The translations under genes and the position numbers were made by a program. 64,000 nt of DNA from Planctomycetota bacterium (GTDB lineage: Bacteria; Planctomycetota; Phycisphaerae; UBA1845): positions 32,713-96,712 of the forward strand of contig JAKQDH010000206.1 of the NCBI GenBank assembly GCA_029558835.1. Direction: 5' to 3'. The notes under the pieces are model-generated. The model saw nothing but the letters and a program-made list of their open reading frames with translations. It ran no database searches and was not told the DNA's origin. Positions 17,313 to 27,200 of the stretch are shown in pieces. The stretch's first letter is position 1. Every line of letters begins with the position of its first letter.

Positions 17313-17906
17313 TTGGCGGACCAAGCCGCGGGCAGCGTGACGTGCATGCTCCAGGCCGCGTGCAACGGCGATCCGCAGGCCGCCGCGGCACTGCTGCCGC
17401 TGATCTACACGGAGCTGCGTGCGCTGGCGACAGCGCGCCTGGCTCAAACTCCTCCGGGCAACACGTTTCAGCCGACCGCTCTCGTCCACGAGGCCTATCT
17501 GCGGCTGGTGGGCCACGGGGATCCCGGCTGGAACAGCCGGGGGCATTTCTTCGGGGCGGCGGCACAGGCCATGCGGCAGATTCTCGTCGAGCAGGCGCGT
17601 CGAAAGGCGAGCAAGAAGCACGGCGGCGGGTGTCAGCGCGTCCCGTTGGACCAGGTAGAACCTTCAACCGACCCGCCCGCGGAGGAGCTCTTGGCACTGG
17701 ACGAGGCGCTGACGCGACTGGAGTCTGCCGAACCCATGAAGGGCAAGATCGTTTCGCTGCGTTACTTCGCCGGCCTGACCGCTGAGCAAGCCGCGGCCGC
17801 GCTGGGAATGTCCGTACCGACGCTGGAACGCGAATGGCGCTCCGCGCGGGCATTCCTCTACACGTTGTTGACGGACAGCGACGCGACGCCGGGAGGGCGC
17901 CGGTGA
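17313..17906 (+). CDS. ECF-type RNA polymerase sigma factor (Sigma70_ECF family)
   Basis: This 197-residue factor has region 2 (about 10-85: LLPLIYTELRALATARLA...TALVHEAYLRLV) and region 4 (about 130-185: LRYFAGLTAEQAAAALGMSVPTLEREWRSARAFL, a helix-turn-helix), joined by a basic linker ARRKASKKHGGG. That linker and 'NSRGHFFGAAAQAMRQILVEQAR' are typical of the planctomycete-rich Sigma70_ECF group. TTG at 17313 is preferred because AGGGGGG stands five bases before it and the length fits the family; the upstream GTG frame would add residues with no ribosome site. Its stop overlaps the kinase start (TGATG), so the two are translationally coupled. Regulation of the sigma factor by the kinase is the usual inference for this pair. 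Confidence 0.88.
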   Translation: MADQAAGSVTCMLQAACNGDPQAAAALLPLIYTELRALATARLAQTPPGNTFQPTALVHEAYLRLVGHGDPGWNSRGHFFGAAAQAMRQILVEQARRKASKKHGGGCQRVPLDQVEPSTDPPAEELLALDEALTRLESAEPMKGKIVSLRYFAGLTAEQAAAALGMSVPTLEREWRSARAFLYTLLTDSDATPGGRR

Positions 17907-20311
17907 TGGATGCCGCCAAGATCCAGCGGGCACACGAGATCTTCCAGCGCGGGATCTCCGGCCCGCCCAGCGCCTGGGACCGCATTCTCGAGGCCGAGTG
18001 CCAGGGCGATGGGGAACTCCGTGACTTCGTCGAGCGGATGCTCAAGCACGACGCCGCCGGCATGGGCGAATTCCTCGGCGCGCCCGCCCAGGGTCCGGGC
18101 GACGACGAGATTCCCCGCAGGATCGGTCACTACGAGATCGTGCGTCCCATCGGCGTGGGGGGCATGGGGGTGGTGTATGAGGCACGCCAGGAGCATCCTC
18201 GTCGCACCGTGGCGCTGAAGGTCCTGCAACTGGCGTTTCCCGCCCCGGAGGCGGTGCGTCGATTCCAACTCGAATCGGAAGTGCTCGGTCGGCTTCAGCA
18301 CCCCGGCATCGCGCAGATCTACGAAGCCGGCACGGTAGAGATCGCCGCGAGTGACGGTACGGTTCTCCGGCGGCCGTTCTTTGCGCTGGAGTTGATTCAG
18401 GGCGAGCCGCTGACCCTCTACGCGGAGCACCGGCAACTCGACACGCGCGCGCGCCTGGAGTTGGCGGCCCGCGTCTGTGACGCGGTCCAGCATGCCCACG
18501 AGAAGGGCGTGATCCACCGGGACCTGAAGCCCGCCAACATTCTCGTTGATGCCTGCGGGCAGCCCAAAATACTCGATTTTGGCGTCGCCCGCGCGTCCGG
18601 TCCGGAGATGCAAACGCTCACCATGCACACCGAGCCGGGCCAACTGCTGGGCACTTTGGCGTACATGAGCCCGGAGCAGATATCGGGCGGCCCCCACGGC
18701 GTGGACGCCCGCGCGGATGTGTACGCGCTGGGGGTCATCCTCTACGAATTGCTCAGCGGCCGCCTGCCTTTTGACCTGGCAAACCGTTCACTCGCCGAGT
18801 GCGCGCGCCTCATCTGCGAGGAGGAGCCGCCGCCGCTGCGATCAGTGAACAGTCGGCTGGGGGTCGAAGTCGCGACGATTGTCGAGAAGGCCTGCGCCAA
18901 GGACCGCGAGCGGCGCTATCCTTCTGCGTCCGAGCTCGCCGCCGACCTGCGCTCCTATTTGCGTCACGAGCCGATTCGCGCCCGCCCGACGAGCCGGATG
19001 TACCACCTGCGCAAATTCGCCCGGCGCAACCGTGGCCTGGTGGGGGGCGTAGCGGCGAGCTTGCTCGCCCTGATCATCGGCTTGGCCGGCACGACCGCAG
19101 GAATGCTCCAGGCTGCCGCGCAGCGCGACGAGGCGCGGGCGGCTTCCGCCGAGGCCGCGGCCGTCAGCCGGTTTCTTCAGGAGATCCTGTCTTCCGTCGA
19201 TCCGGGCCAGGCGCGCGGGCGCGTCGTGACGATCCGCGAGGTTCTGGATGAGGCAGCGGCGCGGCTGGCCGGCTCATTCGGTGACCGCCCGACGGTTCGC
19301 GCCGCGCTGCAGCGCACCATCGGGGTAACCTATGGGGCCTTGGGAGAGTACGACCTGGCGCAGCGCCACCTCCTCGAGGCACACGCGACGTACGCCCGGG
19401 AGCTGGGCGCGGAACACGTGGAGACCCTGGACGCCCTGGTCGCACTGTGCAACGTGTTGCGGGAACAGGGGGAGTTACCCCGGGCCGAGGCGCTCCTGCG
19501 GGAAGGATTGGCGGCCGCTCGGCGCGGTGGCAGCCCCAGTAACGACACTCTGATGCGCTTGCTGGCGCAACTGGGGGCGGTCACGGTTGACCTGGGAAAG
19601 TCCGCAGAGGCGGAGTCCATACTCCGCGAAGTGCTCGCGTATTATATCGACGCCTACGGCGCCGAGCATCGCCACACCCTGATCGCGATGAACAACCTTG
19701 GGCTGCTGCTGCGCAACGCTTACCGACTGAACGAAGCAGAGGTTCTGCTCAAGGGCGTTTGGGAAGTCCGGCAGCGCACGCTGGGCACCGACCACCCGGA
19801 TACGATCCTGGCCATGCACAATATGGCGGCCTTGTGGCAGGACCAGGGCAAAGTCAGGGAGTGTGAGTCACTCCAGCGCGAGATCGTTGCCTCCCGCGTC
19901 CGCGTCCTTGGCGAACACCACCCCCATACGCTCCTGTCCATGAGCAACCTGGCAGTGATGCAGGCCCAGTGCGGACAACTCGCGGAAGCCGAGGCGCTGT
20001 TGCGCCGGACGCTCGAATCCAGCCGGACGAAGCTGGGCGACCAGCACCCCGACACGATTCGCTGCCGGGGGATTCTCGCCACCGTTCTCATCGGCGAGCA
20101 GAAGTACGCGGAGGCCGAGCCGATCGCGGCCGCATGCTATGACCATTCCGTCGCCGCCTACGGGGCTGACCACGAGGCGGTGGTCGAGGCCGTTGGACTG
20201 CTCGCCGAATTGTATGACGCGTGGGGACGGCAGGCCGAGGCCGACCAGTGGCGGGCGAAAATGCCGGCGCCGCAGCCAACAGTAACCGCGGCCGAAGGTA
20301 GCGCTCCCTGA
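17906..20311 (+). CDS. membrane Ser/Thr protein kinase with C-terminal TPR array
   Basis: This 801-residue protein has an N-terminal helical region (1-72), then a complete Hanks-type kinase domain (about 75-345): glycine loop IGVGGMGVVYEA, Lys105 in ALKVL, HRDLKPANI, DFGVA and an APE-like MSPEQ. One transmembrane helix (GGVAASLLALIIGLAGTTAGM) follows, then a long tetratricopeptide tail of about eight units. Several of these read 'HPDTI...NMAALWQDQGK...AE.LLR' (TPR_10/12 type), so the TPRs should lie on the far side of the membrane. The ATG overlaps the sigma-factor stop by one base. The pair fits a sensing module in which TPR binding controls the kinase and thereby the sigma factor; the ligand is unknown. 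Confidence 0.9.
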   Translation: MDAAKIQRAHEIFQRGISGPPSAWDRILEAECQGDGELRDFVERMLKHDAAGMGEFLGAPAQGPGDDEIPRRIGHYEIVRPIGVGGMGVVYEARQEHPRRTVALKVLQLAFPAPEAVRRFQLESEVLGRLQHPGIAQIYEAGTVEIAASDGTVLRRPFFALELIQGEPLTLYAEHRQLDTRARLELAARVCDAVQHAHEKGVIHRDLKPANILVDACGQPKILDFGVARASGPEMQTLTMHTEPGQLLGTLAYMSPEQISGGPHGVDARADVYALGVILYELLSGRLPFDLANRSLAECARLICEEEPPPLRSVNSRLGVEVATIVEKACAKDRERRYPSASELAADLRSYLRHEPIRARPTSRMYHLRKFARRNRGLVGGVAASLLALIIGLAGTTAGMLQAAAQRDEARAASAEAAAVSRFLQEILSSVDPGQARGRVVTIREVLDEAAARLAGSFGDRPTVRAALQRTIGVTYGALGEYDLAQRHLLEAHATYARELGAEHVETLDALVALCNVLREQGELPRAEALLREGLAAARRGGSPSNDTLMRLLAQLGAVTVDLGKSAEAESILREVLAYYIDAYGAEHRHTLIAMNNLGLLLRNAYRLNEAEVLLKGVWEVRQRTLGTDHPDTILAMHNMAALWQDQGKVRECESLQREIVASRVRVLGEHHPHTLLSMSNLAVMQAQCGQLAEAEALLRRTLESSRTKLGDQHPDTIRCRGILATVLIGEQKYAEAEPIAAACYDHSVAAYGADHEAVVEAVGLLAELYDAWGRQAEADQWRAKMPAPQPTVTAAEGSAP

Positions 20312-20771
20312 TCGCCCAGGAGCCCCTGGTGAGCGGGACTTCGACTCGGACTGCCTTGCGACGGTGCAGGTCGAGGATACCACATCGCCGACCATAGCTG
20401 CCGAAGCTCTGGATGAGACCGCCGGGTGTGACGGCCCAAGCAATGACACAGAGCCGCGCGGCTGGCTCCCCACCCACAGCGGCGCGAAACGGAAACCGGA
20501 TCAGACATCGACAGTCTGCTGAAACGATATGGAGATAACAGATACAATGAGCGGTTGCCGGAGTACTTCATCCGACAGCTTGAAAGACCGGAACGGGTTG
20601 CGGGGACAGCCGTTTACACCCGCGCGGCTCCGCGGGTCTCAAGGGCTTGAGCGTGTCCGGGGCCGCTCGTCTGTCTGCGCGGCACTGCTGCCGGCCCGGT
20701 GCGGGAGTGTTTCGTAAGCAGCCGCCCGGTTGTGATTATTCAAGAAGACGTTCCGAAGCTGCATGGCCCGT
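20312..20771. other. intergenic region between kinase and PEP-CTERM gene
   Basis: This 460-base stretch lies between convergent genes. Short open frames on both strands have no ribosome site and no recognisable content. No tRNA-like fold or terminator with a U-run was recognised by eye. Confidence 0.4.
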
Positions 20772-21380
20772 TCAGCGGCGACGCCACAGTGCGATCGCCG
20801 CGATGAGCGCCAGCAGCAAGGTGGCCGGTTCGGGAACGACGACAAGCGTGGCTCCCGCGAACGTCTGGGGGGAGACCGGGTCGAAGTTGGGACTGACCGT
20901 CAGGTTCCGCAGGAACCCCTCGCTGGGGGTGATGATGATCGTAGTACCTATAGCTGCGCCAGGGGGCGCCAGCAAGTCGAAGGTAAAGAGGGGGGTCACG
21001 TCGCCGACGTTGCGTCCGAAGTTGGGCGCGAAGACGTCGGTGGTAGCCGCGGCGACATCCAGATATTGATTACCCTGGGCATTCCCCAGGTGGTGGCTGC
21101 CAAGGTCGTCGAAGTCCGCCTGGTTGATGAGCACGTTCGAGATGTTGCTGCCGGTAGCCCCCGCGGTGCCGCCCAACAGCAGGTCGATGGCAAACGAGAA
21201 GTGTCCGACGCCCGCGAGGTTGTCGCCCGCCAGCGTGGCGGCCTCTACCTGGAGACTGGTCGAGGCACCGGCGAGGACGTCCGCCGACGAGGGTACGATC
21301 CGATACAAGGCACCATACACGCCGGTACTCATGAAGAATCCGACGGCCGCAGCGACACTGCAAGTACCGATCTGCCTCAT
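20772..21380 (-). CDS. PEP-CTERM sorted exported protein
   Basis: This 202-residue protein has a signal peptide (VAAAVGFFMSTGVYG) and a beta-rich middle (FSFAIDLLLGG...FTFDLLAPPGA) reminiscent of cohesin-like or dockerin-partner folds. It ends in the canonical PEP-CTERM tail VPEPATLLLALIAAIALWRRR: a Pro-Glu-Pro motif, a hydrophobic helix and an Arg cluster. Such tails are cut by an exosortase at the cytoplasmic membrane, and the protein is released to the extracellular matrix. No exosortase is in this window. It lies 81 bases downstream of the dockerin protein at 21462 on the same strand and may be co-expressed. The surface role is established for the tail; the middle is unassigned. Confidence 0.85.
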   Translation of the reverse strand: MRQIGTCSVAAAVGFFMSTGVYGALYRIVPSSADVLAGASTSLQVEAATLAGDNLAGVGHFSFAIDLLLGGTAGATGSNISNVLINQADFDDLGSHHLGNAQGNQYLDVAAATTDVFAPNFGRNVGDVTPLFTFDLLAPPGAAIGTTIIITPSEGFLRNLTVSPNFDPVSPQTFAGATLVVVPEPATLLLALIAAIALWRRR

Positions 21381-21461
21381 GGTCTCCTCCCTCCCTCAGC
21401 CACCTGGGCGCCCGCCATCGCCCGTGGCCATGCTGCCTCTCGACCGACGGGACGTGGGTCG

Positions 21462-23159
21462 CTACGGGGCTATCACAAACACCGCCTGGAAGACGGCGAA
21501 GTCGGCCAAGTCTATGTCTCCGTTTCGATCGAAGTCCACCGGACCACACTCCGGTCCGACCAACCCGCCCACCGGACCCGTGAGGCACGCCTGGAAGGCC
21601 GCGTAATCGGCCAGGTCCACGTCCCCGTCGTAGTCGAGGTCACCATTGGTCACCATGTTCAAGCGCACCAGGCCGAGGTCCACGAACGTCACCCGGTCGT
21701 CGCCGTCGATGTCGGCCCGGATATTGAATCCTGGGTCGCCATTCTGCGTTCCCAGGGCCTGCTGTACGAGCGCCACGTCGGCCTCGCTTACAGCGCCGTC
21801 TCCGTCCACATCGCCAACGACGACCCGGTACTGGACCTCGAAGTTGTTCGCCGATGCCCAGGCGCCAAGGCTGCGGACGCTGTACCACCGTTGCGGGGAC
21901 AGGACCGTCCCGTTCTCCTGAATCCTGAGCACCCGCGGGTGGCCACCCTCGTCGTTGGCCACGGTGAACGTGAACGCCGCGGAAAGATCACTTCCGTAGG
22001 TGCCGCCGTCGAGCAGTTCCTGAATCAGGACCTGTCCCGATGCCGGTGCGGCGATGTCCTTGTCGAACGTCACACGGACGAGGTTACGGGCGGTTCGCCA
22101 CAGCGTACCCTGCGTCGGCGGCTCGGCCGCCACGAGGTTGGCCGCACATTCATCCGGGATGCCGTTGTTGTTGACGTCAGGTGAGGTTCCCGCGGCGATG
22201 TCGCATTCGTCGGGGACACTGTTGCCGTTGCAGTCCGCGCTGCTGCCGACCGCGATGTCGCAGGCGTCATGAACGGTGTTGCTGTTGCAGTCCACAACGG
22301 ACTCACAGGGGTCGGGCACGAGCGACACCGTGGTACGGGCCGTGCTGACGCAGTTGCTCGCGTCGGTCACGGTAAGAACGTAGGTGCCGCGAACGGCCGG
22401 CGCGACGACCGGATTCAGTTGACTGGACGTGAACCCTTCGGGGCCGGTCCACGAGTAGCTCGCCATGCCGCTGGGTCCGCCGAGCAGGGCGACCGCCTGC
22501 CCCGCGCAGACCGGTCCGTCGTTGGCGGCGGTGGCCTCGGGGGCCGATGGGACGATGATGGTAAGAGCGGTGATCGCGCCGGCGCTTGTCGGCTCCGTCG
22601 CCCAGACGATGCCCGCGCCGTCCTCGCCCTGCCGGATCACGATGGCTTTGACATTGGACGCGCTTAGGGTGTAGGTGCCGGGCTGTGCGGGAGTGGTCAG
22701 GGAGCCGGTGACGAGAACCGTCTGGGTATGCGCGACGCCGGTAACCACGGAACCGATGGGGAACGGGGCATGGTCGATCGTGTTCTTGATGGTGTTTTGG
22801 CCGCCGCCGACGCGCACCAGCCGCCCGTCGACCACTTCGCCGCCGAAGCCCGCCGGACCGGTGAGGCCGGCCGGGCGATCGAAGTTGAGCATCGGGGCGC
22901 TCGTGGGAACGTTCGCCGCTGCCAAGGGACCGCCCGTGAACGCCAAGTCCAGCGCGAACCCGGCGAGCCCTTCGTTCTGGGTATCACTGAGGACGCCGCT
23001 GATCTCGTAGGCGATGGTGCCCCCGCACGCGGTCACCACTATGTTGCTGCTGCCGTTACTGGTGATACCTATATCGAGCCCGGCGGCTGTCACGGCCGCA
23101 CAAGGTAGCATCAGTACCACCAACACACTGATGCACCGCATCCCAAACGTGGTCATCAC
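21462..23159 (-). CDS. secreted PKD/TSP3-repeat protein with dockerin-like C-terminus
   Basis: This 565-residue protein has a signal peptide (1-26). A beta-sandwich (about 30-190) starting ISGVLSDTQNEGLAGFALDL looks cohesin-like. It is followed by a PKD/Ig-like unit (CAGQAVALLGGPSGMASYSW...GTYVLTVTDASNC), then thrombospondin-3-like segments (DCNSNTVHDACDI, DCNGNSVPDECDI, DVNNNGIPDEC). A Big-5-like domain and four Ca-binding dockerin-like loops close it (DVDGDGAVSEADVAL, DIDGDDRVTFVDLGL, DYDGDVDLADYAAFQ, DFDRNGDIDLADFAVFQ). It resembles the remnant at 1736 and the gene at 12863. An extracellular, calcium-stabilised scaffold or adhesin is the best reading; the ligand is unknown. Confidence 0.75.
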   Translation of the reverse strand: MMTTFGMRCISVLVVLMLPCAAVTAAGLDIGITSNGSSNIVVTACGGTIAYEISGVLSDTQNEGLAGFALDLAFTGGPLAAANVPTSAPMLNFDRPAGLTGPAGFGGEVVDGRLVRVGGGQNTIKNTIDHAPFPIGSVVTGVAHTQTVLVTGSLTTPAQPGTYTLSASNVKAIVIRQGEDGAGIVWATEPTSAGAITALTIIVPSAPEATAANDGPVCAGQAVALLGGPSGMASYSWTGPEGFTSSQLNPVVAPAVRGTYVLTVTDASNCVSTARTTVSLVPDPCESVVDCNSNTVHDACDIAVGSSADCNGNSVPDECDIAAGTSPDVNNNGIPDECAANLVAAEPPTQGTLWRTARNLVRVTFDKDIAAPASGQVLIQELLDGGTYGSDLSAAFTFTVANDEGGHPRVLRIQENGTVLSPQRWYSVRSLGAWASANNFEVQYRVVVGDVDGDGAVSEADVALVQQALGTQNGDPGFNIRADIDGDDRVTFVDLGLVRLNMVTNGDLDYDGDVDLADYAAFQACLTGPVGGLVGPECGPVDFDRNGDIDLADFAVFQAVFVIAP

Positions 23160-23307
23160 AATCGCTCCCGTTCTCTAGCAAGCCCCGCCGCCAGAACGTT
23201 CCTGCGCGCGTCACGCCTGCTCCCTCATTCACCTATTCCGGGAGACCGGCTCCGCTCCCCGCCCTCCCACCTGGTCCCCCAGCGACCCGCAAAGTTCCAC
23301 CTTCGTG

Positions 23308-24249
23308 CTACTTCTCCCGCTCGGCCGCGGGACCGGCGCTCCTTGCTTCTTGTTTCTCCTTCTCCAGATCTCGCCCCCAGTTCATTATGATGGCCGCAGC
23401 CTCCTCCCATCCGATCGGCTCTCGGAAGCACGCCCTTACTGCCTCGATCCCAGTCGCGCAGTCACCCAACTTCGTTTCCGGCTTGCATCCGGCGCCCATC
23501 GCCTGCTCGATCTTCGCGGCAAGTTCTCCGTCTTCGAATCCGATGCTCCCCCTGGCGGGCACGAATACGCATCCACCCGAACTCAACCACTCACCGATCC
23601 GCGCGTAAAGAGTGCGCAGCCCCTCACCCTCTTCCGGCGGCCTGCCTGGCCGCGTTTCTCTGCACAGATAGCCTACCTCAATCGGCTCGCCACCAGCGCT
23701 CTCCGACACGAACACCACCTTCACCTTGGTGTCCTCGACCTGCACGCTCTGCACAAGCTCAAACTCACGTGCATAGGCGGCGAGCTCCGGAATCACCAAG
23801 CTGTAGTCACCGAACTCCTCGTAGAGACTAGCCTTCTTCTCGGCGATCAACCGAGCAACGTCGCTTCTTGCCTGCAATCCGGCGCCGACTCGACACCGCT
23901 CGATCTCCCCCGCATACCTGCACCGCGGCTCCACCGCAATGCCGTTGACGGTCAGCCCTTCCCGCCCGTACACGACCTCGTACGGTTGTCTCAGCAGCGC
24001 GCCGCCAACGATAACGGCACCGGAATCGATTACCCGACGCTCAACCGGTGCGATTGTCGGCGTGAAGACCTGAACTACGTAATACTCCAAACGGCGGCCG
24101 CGAATCTCCTCGCTGTGTCGGGCCTTGACCGCGGCAATGGCGTCCTGCTTCTCCTGTGGCCCGGCCCCGCCATCGGCCAACAGCGGCGGGGTTTCAACCG
24201 CCAGTGCCAGCAACGCCAACATCATGCCGACCAGATGTCCTGTCTTCAT
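23308..24249 (-). CDS. secreted protein of unknown function
   Basis: This 313-residue protein starts at the ATG at 24249 with GAGGAAG before it; an upstream in-frame ATG at 24267 lacks a site. It has a signal peptide (MMLALLALAVETPPLLA) and then a mixed alpha/beta body. Cysteines occur at CRYAGEIERCRVG, YLCRET, GGCVFVP, GCKPETKLGDCATG and RACFRE, suggesting three disulfides. The C-terminus is a charged helix (WGRDLEKEKQEARS). No family is recognised. It follows the giant repeat protein by 27 bases on the same strand, which suggests a partner, for example a chaperone or processing factor; that is only an inference from spacing. Confidence 0.6.
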   Translation of the reverse strand: MKTGHLVGMMLALLALAVETPPLLADGGAGPQEKQDAIAAVKARHSEEIRGRRLEYYVVQVFTPTIAPVERRVIDSGAVIVGGALLRQPYEVVYGREGLTVNGIAVEPRCRYAGEIERCRVGAGLQARSDVARLIAEKKASLYEEFGDYSLVIPELAAYAREFELVQSVQVEDTKVKVVFVSESAGGEPIEVGYLCRETRPGRPPEEGEGLRTLYARIGEWLSSGGCVFVPARGSIGFEDGELAAKIEQAMGAGCKPETKLGDCATGIEAVRACFREPIGWEEAAAIIMNWGRDLEKEKQEARSAGPAAEREK

Positions 24250-24276
24250 GTTCGCTTCCTCACGCACCGCACTCGT

Positions 24277-27200
24277 TCAGCGCGGAACGTACATGCGCAC
24301 GCTGTCGACCGTATGATCACCTCGCACGAGGTGCGCCGGCCACTCGGCCTGGTTCTCGTCGATTCCACCGCCGTCGTACGCTTCTCTGATCGTGTAGTTC
24401 TTGGATACACCGCCTATCGGCTTGGTCCCGCCGATGGTCTCGAAAATCGCCCTCGTGTCGCTGATGAGTTCCGGCGTATAGGAGATGTCATCGTAGCCGA
24501 AGCTGTTATCCGCCTCGAGCAGACCGGCAAAGGCGTCCGCCAGTGACGGTTCACCCCCTCCTGCCACCGCGCCGTAGCAGACAGCCAGAAAGACGGCACT
24601 ATGGTCCCGCATGACGCAGTACCTCTGGACGAACTTCACGGTAATGCAGACGGCCCATTTCCCTGACCACCCTTCAGAAACCGTAAGCGTGTCGGCCGGC
24701 CACCCCAGGGTATTGATATAGTAATTGCGGGCGAGCACCGCCTCGCCCATGTCATCGTACGTTTCAATGGGGATTTCACCAGGGGTAGTGGCGCCCGCAT
24801 TCCCATGCCCGTCTATCCATAGGATCCCCCTCGTGCGCGAACTCACATCGTCGAAGAACTGGAGGAGTGTATGCACCGGCCAGTTCCCCGGATCGACATA
24901 AGTTATGTGCGGAGTCACCACGAAACCACGGGTCGCGCACACGTTCCAGAGCTCGGTCTCGCCGCAGTTCCCGAAATCCCACCAGAACGGGTTCCAGATG
25001 CTCGCCGCCGGCAGCATGATCCAGGTCATGCGCAGGTGGACGTCGTCGCGGGCCAGTTCGGTCCCATCGCGCGTATAGGTGAGTCGTATGGTCACATCTT
25101 CGACAGGGTCACCGACCGGGACATCCTTGCCCTCTACAAAGATGTCCACGTCCGAGGAGACTATGCCTGCCAAGTCGCCCGCCGGTGAAGCAAGGTCGAC
25201 GGACAGGTCGTTCAGGAGGGACAGGCCGTCGGCCTTGAAGAGGCGGAGGGAGTCCGGCGGATTCACGGAAAGTTGTACCACGCCCTCCGTCAAGCCCGAC
25301 GGCAGCAGGCGGAGCGTGATCTTAACAACGTCGTCGTCGGTTGCGCCGATCACGTTGTCTCGGTTGTCCCTTTGCTCGAGCGGGCCGTTGTCATCATTGT
25401 CATCATTGACGGCGGCGAACAGACTGTCAGGAGCATCTTCGTCGGCCTCGGCGACGGCGGGACCGGGGGCGTTCAGGGTCCCCGGCCGGTGACCCACGAG
25501 GTCCACCCGGGGACACGGATTGGGTGTGCAACTTACATCGTCGCCCTCGTACTCACCGCCCGTGCGATCGCACGTGAACGCCAGTACCTTGTCACAGGCT
25601 CCGTCCTCGTAACAGCACGCGCCCGTCGGCGGGCAGGGGTCGGGGCTGCAACTGTTCGCGCCGGTGTACTGGCCGTCGCACAGGGGCCACGTGCTCAACA
25701 CGCAGCCGCCATGCTCGCCGCAGCAGGAACCCTGGCAGATGGACTGGCGCTCCACACACGCGAGGTAGGTGTACGCTTGGGTGGCAAAGCCACCGCCGGG
25801 GCAGGGCTTTATCTTGAAGGCGCTGCCGGGGCAGCCGCCCCCACCCGCGCAAGTGGTTCCCAGCTTGTGTGCCGGGAACCAGGGCACGTTCGTGCAGCTC
25901 GCCAACGGCGTCACTAGGCCGGTCTTCACGTAACGGCACACGTCGTCGCCCTTGCACTCCGGCGGGCAGAAGTAGTGCGCTTCACCCTCCGTGACGTGGC
26001 TCTCGCAGGTCAACTCCCCCGCGCGGCTGCCGCCGGGGCCGCGGACCTCCCGGACGCCCGGCACGAAGTTGCCCTGCGCGCAGTCCGGCACGGCCATCTG
26101 TTCCAGGATCTCCGGGCCGGCCGTCCGCACGAACGGCTGATCGGTGAAACTCAACGTGATCGGCGGCAGCGCCTCCCGCCCCTCCCGCGACTCCCCCGTA
26201 TCGAGCACCCGCATCGTCACGCATTCCGGCAGGACTCCATCGAGCAGGTCCTGCACCTTGACGAACAGAAACAGCGGCTGCACGTACACGGTCGCGTCAT
26301 ACGTGCCGGAGTTGGCCTCCGGCCCATCGAGCTGGGCCGTCAGTACGCCTGCTCCGGGGTGGTACGATGACAGGCCTACCACCATGAGCCACTCCTCGGT
26401 CGTCCGACCGCGGTCGTAGCTCACCACGATCGGTTCGCTGGCCTGCAAGCCCAGGGCGGTGATCTCGAGGACGACCTCGGCCGCGCCGTTCTCGTCGAAG
26501 ATCACCGGCCCGTGCTGGATTTGCGTGTCCGTTTCGCCATGTACGTCGTTCGGGTCAACGGGGGCGCCGACCAATACGACCCGGTCGCCGAAGGGATCGG
26601 AGCCTTCGCCGAAGAACCCGGCCGGGATCGGCCCATGCACACCGAAGTCGTAGAAGGTCTCTTCCCGGCCCCCCAGGCTGGTAGCCCACGAATCCGGGCA
26701 AGCGTCCGGCAGCGGGATCCGACATGCCTCATCCACCGTATCCGCGCCGGTCGCGAACGCCAAGTAATCCGCGATCTCGACCGCCCCATTCAGGTCCAGG
26801 TCCGCGCAGACACAGCCATCGAGCAGCTCGGGCCCGGTCGCCCCCAGGCAATCCGCGAACCCCGCGTAGTCATCGAGGTCCACATCGCAGTCCCCGTCCA
26901 GGTCGCCGGGACGGGTCGGGCAGTCGGCCTCGTCGGGTACGCCGTTGAAGTTCTTGTCGCGGCTGAAGCCGCCGATGATGTCGCAATCGTCGGGGACACC
27001 GTTGACGTTGCGGTCCGCTTCGCACTCGTCGGGAATGCCATTGGGCTGGCAATCCGCGCTGCTCCCGCCGGAGATGTCCTCGGCGTCGTCTATGCCGTTC
27101 GCGTTGCAGTCCTCGTCGGCGGCCAGGCCGGCCACGCAGAACGCCAGGTCATACGGTCCGGCATCCCCGGCCGCGTAGCCGTCTCCCGTGGCGTCGTAGA

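Noticed and set aside
12863..23159. A cellulosome because of several dockerin-like modules.
   Set aside because: No clear cohesin-bearing scaffoldin was seen, and such modules are common on planctomycete surface proteins without cellulosomes.
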